From positions 698,995-762,994 of the forward strand of contig NZ_RQWN01000001.1 of the NCBI RefSeq assembly GCF_003977755.1: a stretch of DNA of 64,000 bases, given 5' to 3'. The translations under genes and the position numbers were made by a program. The notes below the pieces were generated by a model that saw only the letters and a program-made list of their open reading frames with translations, did no database searches and was not told the origin of the DNA. This DNA comes from Haloterrigena salifodinae. Its GTDB lineage: Archaea > Halobacteriota > Halobacteria > Halobacteriales > Natrialbaceae. Below, one piece after another: positions 58,898 through 64,000 of the stretch (position 1 is its first letter; each line of letters begins with the position of its first letter).

Positions 58898-59551
58898 CTA
58901 CTCGCCGCGCGCCGCCTCGACCGCCTCGACGAACGAGGCGGCGGTCTCGCGAACCCGATCCATGTCGCCGTCGGCGATCGCTTCGTCGTCGACGATGGCG
59001 CCGCCGGCGCCGACGGCCACTGCGCCAGCGTCGAAGAAGTCGGCGACGTTGTCCCGCGAGACGCCGCCCGTCGGAATGATGTCGACGTCGCCCAGCGGCC
59101 CCGCGAGCGCACCGATGTGGCCCGGCCCGACCGTCGACGCGGGGAACATCTTGAGGAGGTCCGCGCCGGCCTCCATCGCCGTCACGGCCTCCGTCGGCGT
59201 CATGACGCCGGGGGCGACGAGGACGCCGCGCCGGTTGCAGGTCCGCACCACGTCCGGTTCGGTGTGGGGTGAGACGACGAACGACGCGCCTGCGTCAATC
59301 GCGGACTGGGCGGTCGGCGCGTCGAGAACGGTCCCAGCGCCGACGACCGCGTCGGTGTCCGCGAGTTCCCGGTCGACGGCCGCGATCTTCTCCGCCGCGC
59401 GCGTCCCGTCCGCCGTGACCTCGAGCGCCTCGACGCCGGCCTCGTGCATCGCCCGCGCGACCGGAACGATCTGCTCCTCGTCGACGCCGCGAAGGACCGC
59501 GACGACGCCGCTCTCGACGAGCCGGTCCCTGACGGTTTGCCGGTCGGTCAT
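58898..59551 (-). CDS. 2-keto-3-deoxy-6-phosphogluconate (KDPG) aldolase
   Basis: 217-aa class I aldolase of the KDPG/KHG family. Motifs: VVAVLRGVDEEQ, EALEVTADGT (Glu general base), GAGTVLDAPTAQ and the Schiff-base Lys in DLLKMFPAS, then IIPTGGVSRDNV. It splits KDPG into pyruvate and glyceraldehyde-3-phosphate, the last step specific to the semiphosphorylative Entner-Doudoroff route begun by gdh (6456). It follows trmB on the same strand by 143 nt. Start ATG 59551. Confidence 0.94.
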   Translation of the reverse strand: MTDRQTVRDRLVESGVVAVLRGVDEEQIVPVARAMHEAGVEALEVTADGTRAAEKIAAVDRELADTDAVVGAGTVLDAPTAQSAIDAGASFVVSPHTEPDVVRTCNRRGVLVAPGVMTPTEAVTAMEAGADLLKMFPASTVGPGHIGALAGPLGDVDIIPTGGVSRDNVADFFDAGAVAVGAGGAIVDDEAIADGDMDRVRETAASFVEAVEAARGE

Positions 59552-59694
59552 CCGCGCAGCCCTCCGGTCGCGTCCGTCGTTCGATACGCGCTCGCAATCC
59601 GTCCGCTAGTGAGACGTTCCATCACAGCGAGCACTGCGTGCCGCGGATGCAAGAAATTTACTCACGGTCGAAATAAGGGGCGTTCGAGCGGTGG

Positions 59695-60753
59695 TCACTC
59701 CTCGAGCGCGCGAATGGTGACCGACTCCGCCTCGTAGTCCTCGAGGAACGCGCCGGTGCCGCCGACGGTGTACCGCTCGCCGTCGACCTCGAGTTCGAAC
59801 GCGTTCTCGATGGGGAGCGTCGAACTGACGGGCCGGACGAGACTCTGTCGGACGTCGACGACCTCGCCGGTGAGCGACGAGGGGAGATCCCGGTCGCCGA
59901 CCGGCGAGCCGGTGACCGACGCCTCGATGCGCGTGTCCGTCGCGCGGTGGAGCGCGATCTGAAAGACGGCGCTCCGGAACCCCTCGTACGTACAGGGGAG
60001 TTCGTTCGGCGTCGTGACGTACCGCTCCTCCGCGGTCGGCCAGTAGTTCGCCAGGAACGAGCCGGCGAGGACGGGCGCGAGTTGCTCCTGGGAGATGGCG
60101 ATCGCCCGCGTGTCGCTCGCCGATGTCGTCAGGATCTGACTCGGCGCGAGCAGCCCGTGGCGACCGTCGACCGTCAGCATCGTCGGCACGAGCGCGTCCC
60201 AGGTCCGGACTGTACTGGCCGTCCCGGCCAGCGACGCGATGTCCTGATCGCCCTCGGTCGCGCCCAACAGGAGGAGGACGAGCACCCCCCGGTCGACCGT
60301 CGCCTCGAGCGTCGAGCGGATCCGCGGGAGCACCTCGGCGGGCAGCGAGAGCGTCACCTCCGTCTCTGCACCGGCCAGCAGGTTCTCGATCCGCTTGATC
60401 ACCGTCTGGCGGGACTTGATCACCTCGAACTGTTCGCCGGAGCGCTCCGTCGCCGTGAACCGCGACTCCAGTTCCGGTTCGATCTCCTCGACGCTGCGCG
60501 TCAGTCGCTCGACGACCGTCTCGGGCTGGACGGGTCGGATCACCGTCGGCACCGCGTGGTCGTCGACCTCGACGAACCCGCGCTCCTCGAGTTCCTCGCA
60601 GATGCTGTAGACGTAGCGCTTGGAGACGTCGGCGGCGTCGGCGATGGCACTCGCTTTCGACTCCCCGCGTTCGAGGATTGCGAGGTAGGTGTCGGTCTCC
60701 TTCTCCGAGAGGCCGAATCGCTCGAGCAGTTCGGCGAGCTCGTCGTCGTCCAT
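59695..60753 (-). CDS. trmB: TrmB-family sugar-responsive transcriptional regulator
   Basis: 352-aa regulator. The N-terminal winged helix (ELLERFGLSEKETDTYLAIL, SAIADAADVSKRYVYSICEE) is the TrmB DNA-binding domain, a coiled linker follows, then the C-terminal TrmB sugar-binding region (about 115-350; LTVDGRHGLLAPSQILT, and a beta-barrel end LPIENAFELEVDGERYTVGG). In Halobacterium and relatives TrmB switches glycolytic and gluconeogenic genes according to sugar. It is divergent from the GH15 gene and next to the KDPG aldolase. Confidence 0.94.
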   Translation of the reverse strand: MDDDELAELLERFGLSEKETDTYLAILERGESKASAIADAADVSKRYVYSICEELEERGFVEVDDHAVPTVIRPVQPETVVERLTRSVEEIEPELESRFTATERSGEQFEVIKSRQTVIKRIENLLAGAETEVTLSLPAEVLPRIRSTLEATVDRGVLVLLLLGATEGDQDIASLAGTASTVRTWDALVPTMLTVDGRHGLLAPSQILTTSASDTRAIAISQEQLAPVLAGSFLANYWPTAEERYVTTPNELPCTYEGFRSAVFQIALHRATDTRIEASVTGSPVGDRDLPSSLTGEVVDVRQSLVRPVSSTLPIENAFELEVDGERYTVGGTGAFLEDYEAESVTIRALEE

Positions 60754-60916
60754 GTATATTCAGTACGTCACAGATTGCAGGGTCAGTGTAAAATATGCTC
60801 GGTCCGGTCATCCCGACCGCTCCAGTTGGTCCGCCCGGTGTCGCGGGACTCGACCGTTCAGGCACAACGCGCTGGCGCCCGATCTTCGAAAAGTGAGAAT
60901 ACATTTTTCAACAAAG

Positions 60917-60922
60917 TTTATT
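60917..60922 (+). promoter_or_regulatory. TATA box of the GH15 gene
   Basis: TTTATT at 26-31 nt before the ATG at 60948, in the 194-bp divergent region shared with trmB; supports leaderless translation from 60948. Confidence 0.6.
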
Positions 60923-60947
60923 GCTCCGGCTGCGAACTGAGAGAACG

Positions 60948-62993
60948 ATGGAACTACACGGCGCGCTCAACGATTTCAAGCGATCGCAGGGGGAGCCGCG
61001 GCGGTTCCCCGGCGAGCGCAGGTCGACGCGGGGGCTCTTCTCCGGCCTCGACGAACGGCTCGTTCACGTCGCCCCCGACGGATCGATCAGGGACTACTCC
61101 TACCCGCTCTCGGGGCTGGCCGGCGTCGAACGCTCCCGGTTCGGCCTCGAGACGGACGGCGACGTGCGGTGGTTCGACGCCGACGACGTCGACCAGCGCT
61201 ACGTCGACGACACCGCGGTCGTCGAGACAACCCACGCCGTCGGCGACGCGACCTGCCTGCAGTACGACGTCACGATCGGTCGGCTCCACCTGACGCACTT
61301 CGAACTCGAGCGGGGGGACGAGCTCTCCGGAAACGTTAGCCTCCACGCCTGCGTCGGCTTCGCTCCGGAGGGACGGGCGGGACGGGTCGGACAGCTCTGG
61401 CACGGCGACGCCGTCGAGGTCCACCACGACGTCGAACGCGACTTCCTCGCGGCCTCGACCGAGCTGTCGGCAACCGGGCAGGTCCCGGAGCGGTTCGCCG
61501 AACTCCTCGCGTCAGAGCCGGCCGACTTCCCGCGGTCGCCGACGGACGACCGCTACGAGGAGGCCCGACTCAGTCCGATCGCGATGTGCGAACTCGAACT
61601 CACCGGGTCGACGCCGAGCGCGACCATCGCGACGCTGCTCTCGGACGACGGCGACCGCGCCGCCACGCTCGAGCACGTCCGGACCGCCGTCGCCGAACAC
61701 GCCGACCGCGAGACGGTCCTCGAGGCCGGACGCGACCAGGCTCGCGACCGGTTGCCCGACCCCGACCGTGTCGGCGACGGCGGGCTCTCGGATCTCCGGG
61801 CGCTCGCGCTATTGCGCGCGTCGACGGGCGCTCGAATCGCCGGCCCCGAATTCGACCCGTTCTACCGGTACTCCGGTGGCTACGGCTACACCTGGTTCCG
61901 GGACGACGCCGAGATCGCCCGCTTCCTGCTCGCGGCCGATCGGCGGCTGGCGCTCGGACTCGAGGAGTGGCACGAACGAAGCGCCCGGTTCTACGCCGAG
62001 ACACAGCTCTCCGACGGCACCTGGCCCCACCGGGTGTGGCCGTACAACGGCGCGCTCGCTCCCGGCTGGGCCCACGGCCGCCTCGAGGGAGGCGAGTCCA
62101 AGGAGTACCAGGCGGATCAGACCGCGAGCGCGGCGGCGTTTCTCGCGACGTACCTCCGGCGCGTTGATCCCGACGACGGGCAGGTTCGGGAGACGCTCGC
62201 GGCCGCGGTCGACGGACTGGACGACTCGCTCGCGGCCGACGGCCTCCCCGAACGAGTCCAGAACGCCTGGGAGAACATGACCGGGCGCTTTGCCCACACC
62301 GCGGCGACGTTCCTCGAGGCCTACGCGGCGGTCGCCAAGGCGCCCGTCGACGACGCGCTCGCGGCGCGAGCGCGGGAGCGAGCGCGAACCGTGTACGACG
62401 CGGTCGACGACCTCTGGGTGCCCGAGCGCGGGATCTACGCGATGCGGACCGACGGCGACGACGTCGACGACCGGCTCGACGGCAGCACGCTCGCGCTCGC
62501 GTCGGCCCACCGGGAGTACGCCGCGCTCGAGGACGTCGACGGCGAGCGACTCGATCGGCTCGTATCTCACGTTGAGACCACGATCGACGGGCTCTACCGG
62601 AACCCCGCGGGGCCCGTCGAGGGGCTCGCGCGCTTCGAGGGCGATCCCTGGCGGGTCCGCGACCAGGACGCTGCGAAGATCTGGACGGTGACGACGGCGT
62701 GGGGCGCACACGCCGCCGTCGAACTCGGCGAGTTACTGGCGGCGAGCGACCGCGAGGAGAGCGCGGCGTTCGACGAACGCGGGCGCGACCTGCTCGCGCT
62801 GGTCGGGCCCGGTGGACCGCTCCGCAGACCCGGCGGCTATCTCCCCGAGCAGGTGTTCGACGACGGCACGCCGGACAGCGCCACGCCGCTGGGCTGGCCC
62901 CACGCTATCCGACTCGCGACGGCGAGTCTCCTCGAGGCGTCCGGATCGCCCGCGCGTGCTGACGCCGAGGACCGCGCGCCGCTGCAGGACTGA
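60948..62993 (+). CDS. glycoside hydrolase family 15 protein (glucoamylase/trehalase-like)
   Basis: 681-aa cytoplasmic protein without signal peptide. The N-terminal beta-rich supersandwich (1-250) is followed by an (alpha/alpha)6 barrel with GH15 blocks: FYRYSGGYGYTWFRDDAEIA, DGTWPHRVWPYNG, GESKEYQADQTA, WENMTGRFAHTAATF and GYLPEQVFDDG (a C-terminal Glu as likely catalytic base). It releases glucose from oligosaccharides such as maltodextrin or trehalose. Regulator trmB is divergent and a MalK-type ATPase is convergent, so it belongs to a sugar-use locus. ATG 60948 is fixed by the TATA spacing. Confidence 0.93.
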   Translation: MELHGALNDFKRSQGEPRRFPGERRSTRGLFSGLDERLVHVAPDGSIRDYSYPLSGLAGVERSRFGLETDGDVRWFDADDVDQRYVDDTAVVETTHAVGDATCLQYDVTIGRLHLTHFELERGDELSGNVSLHACVGFAPEGRAGRVGQLWHGDAVEVHHDVERDFLAASTELSATGQVPERFAELLASEPADFPRSPTDDRYEEARLSPIAMCELELTGSTPSATIATLLSDDGDRAATLEHVRTAVAEHADRETVLEAGRDQARDRLPDPDRVGDGGLSDLRALALLRASTGARIAGPEFDPFYRYSGGYGYTWFRDDAEIARFLLAADRRLALGLEEWHERSARFYAETQLSDGTWPHRVWPYNGALAPGWAHGRLEGGESKEYQADQTASAAAFLATYLRRVDPDDGQVRETLAAAVDGLDDSLAADGLPERVQNAWENMTGRFAHTAATFLEAYAAVAKAPVDDALAARARERARTVYDAVDDLWVPERGIYAMRTDGDDVDDRLDGSTLALASAHREYAALEDVDGERLDRLVSHVETTIDGLYRNPAGPVEGLARFEGDPWRVRDQDAAKIWTVTTAWGAHAAVELGELLAASDREESAAFDERGRDLLALVGPGGPLRRPGGYLPEQVFDDGTPDSATPLGWPHAIRLATASLLEASGSPARADAEDRAPLQD

Positions 62994-63059
62994 GTCTCCG
63001 CCTCGCGAGCGACGGTTTTCACGATATCGAACGGACCGCGGCGCGTACGGTCTCGAAAA

Positions 63060-64000
63060 TCAGGACGTGACGGTCGGCGCCTCTCGTTCGCGGGTGAGGA
63101 CGTTCCGACCCGTTTCGGCGTCGAACAGGTGGACGTCCGACTCGTCGAACGCGATCGTCACCCGATCACCCGACTCGAGGCGCACGTCCGAGTCGACGCG
63201 GGCGATGAACTCGTCGCTCAGCCCGAGGTGCAGGAAGTTGTCGGAGCCGACGGGTTCGACGACGTCGATGGTGGTCGCGATCGCGTTGGCCGCACCGTCG
63301 TCGGCGACGGTGACGTTCTCCGGCCGCACGCCGAGCGTGTACCGGCTCGACTCGAGGTCGTCCGCGTGACGGTCGACGTACGCCGCCGAGAGGTCGTACG
63401 CGAACTCGCCGTCGGGACCGATCAGCTGAAGTCGATCGCCGTTGGGCTCGACGGCGACGTCGACGAAGTTCATTGACGGCGAGCCGATGAAGCCGCCGAC
63501 GAACCCGTTGACCGGCCGCTCGTAGACGTCGGTCGGCTTCCCCTGCTGCTGGAGTTCGCCGCCGTCGAGGATGACGATCCGGTCGCCCATCGTCATCGCC
63601 TCGTGCTGGTCGTGCGTGACGTAGACGGCCGTGATCTCGAGTTCGTTCTGGAGCCGCTGGATCTCCGCGCGCATGGTCGTCCGGAGCTTGGCGTCGAGAT
63701 TGCTGAGCGGTTCGTCGAACAGGAACAGATCGGGTTCCCTGACGATCGCGCGGCCGAGGGCAACGCGCTGTTTCTGGCCGCCGGAGAGCTCGTCGGGCTT
63801 GTCCTCGAGGAGGTCCGCGATGTCCATCATCTCGGCCGTTTCGACCACCTGCGCTTCGCGCTCGGCCTCGGTCAGCTCGGTGCTCATCCGGAGCCCGAAC
63901 GCCATGTTCTCGAAGACGGTCTTGTGAGGATACAGCGCGTAGTTCTGGAACACCATCGCGACGTCCCGGTTTTTCGCGTGGACGTCCGTGACGTCCTCGC
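63060..64000 (-). CDS. sugar ABC transporter ATP-binding protein (MalK/UgpC type), N-terminus outside window
   Basis: At least 313 residues visible, reading in from the right edge (EDVTDVHAKNRDVAMVFQN...). ABC features are the Q-loop VFQNYALYPH, signature LSGGQKQRVALGRA, Walker B LFLFDEPLSNLDAKLR and H-loop VYVTHDQHEAMTM. The C-terminal regulatory OB-type domain is MalK-like (GFIGSPSMNF, LGVRPENVTV). It energises import of an oligosaccharide or polyol. Walker A and the start codon lie beyond base 64000. It is convergent with the GH15 gene, 66 nt apart. Confidence 0.94.
   Translation of the reverse strand, partial: EDVTDVHAKNRDVAMVFQNYALYPHKTVFENMAFGLRMSTELTEAEREAQVVETAEMMDIADLLEDKPDELSGGQKQRVALGRAIVREPDLFLFDEPLSNLDAKLRTTMRAEIQRLQNELEITAVYVTHDQHEAMTMGDRIVILDGGELQQQGKPTDVYERPVNGFVGGFIGSPSMNFVDVAVEPNGDRLQLIGPDGEFAYDLSAAYVDRHADDLESSRYTLGVRPENVTVADDGAANAIATTIDVVEPVGSDNFLHLGLSDEFIARVDSDVRLESGDRVTIAFDESDVHLFDAETGRNVLTREREAPTVTS

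Overview
The window is chromosomal DNA from an extremely halophilic archaeon (Halobacteria). The family Natrialbaceae is a reasonable guess, but the sequence alone does not prove it. The evidence is strongly acidic proteins, G/C-ending codons and very high GC. There are Tat-signal plus lipobox (RR...LAGC) lipoproteins, and archaeal core genes (TFB, Spt5, SecE, FttA/aCPSF1, aEF1-beta, NreA, NucS, PolX). The haloarchaeal Zn-dependent glucose dehydrogenase sits next to GfcR. Many TATA boxes lie about 25-33 nt before the start codon, which is the pattern of leaderless transcription. I saw no rRNA, tRNA, CRISPR array or intact transposase.

Layout: 1-8.2 kb carries a partial HEAT-like protein, an acyl-CoA dehydrogenase, a DapA-superfamily aldolase, a Bat-type HTH regulator, a HAD phosphatase and the gdh-gfcR pair, which overlap as ATGA. 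8.4-12.6 kb holds two sequon-rich lipoproteins, TFB, RNase HI with its operon partner, and a PadR regulator with a probable operator at its own start. 12.7-22.6 kb holds pyrophosphatase, a phosphodiesterase-like protein, DUF371, a membrane HExxH protease, endonuclease III, FttA, NucS and several haloarchaeal unknowns. 22.7-33.9 kb is rich in transporters and membrane proteins (MFS, NhaC, AI-2E family, CPBP) together with aEF1-beta, a double zinc ribbon and NreA. 33.9-45.4 kb has a CinA-type amidase, a subtilase, an aminotransferase, a degenerate family-2 glycosyltransferase, Get3/ArsA, an AT-rich orphan membrane protein, a UspA, a second MFS and an SLC13 transporter. 45.4-46.4 kb is an atypical patch with two convergent zinc-ribbon microproteins and a cluster of hairpins resembling an IS200/IS605 end. 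46.3-57.4 kb has an SDR, a tandem UspA, endonuclease V, an AN1-rhomboid fusion, DUF5788-PolX-Mut7-C, dodecin, a PHP protein, a tandem C2H2 protein, a Tat lipase and secE-spt5. 57.6-64 kb has a Tat HtrA protease and a sugar locus: KDPG aldolase, TrmB, a GH15 glucan hydrolase and a MalK-type ATPase that runs off the end.

How the genes fit together: glucose dehydrogenase, GfcR, the DapA-type aldolase, KDPG aldolase and TrmB are pieces of the semiphosphorylative Entner-Doudoroff pathway and its control. GH15 plus MalK would feed it from oligosaccharides. DNA maintenance genes (rnhA, nth, nucS, nreA, nfi, polX) are scattered rather than clustered. I found no clearly new multi-gene system. The most unusual items are the microprotein/hairpin patch at 45.7-46.1 kb, the AT-rich orphan at 40.3 kb, the 17-bp perfect stem at 17.35 kb, and several inverted repeats placed between TATA box and start codon.
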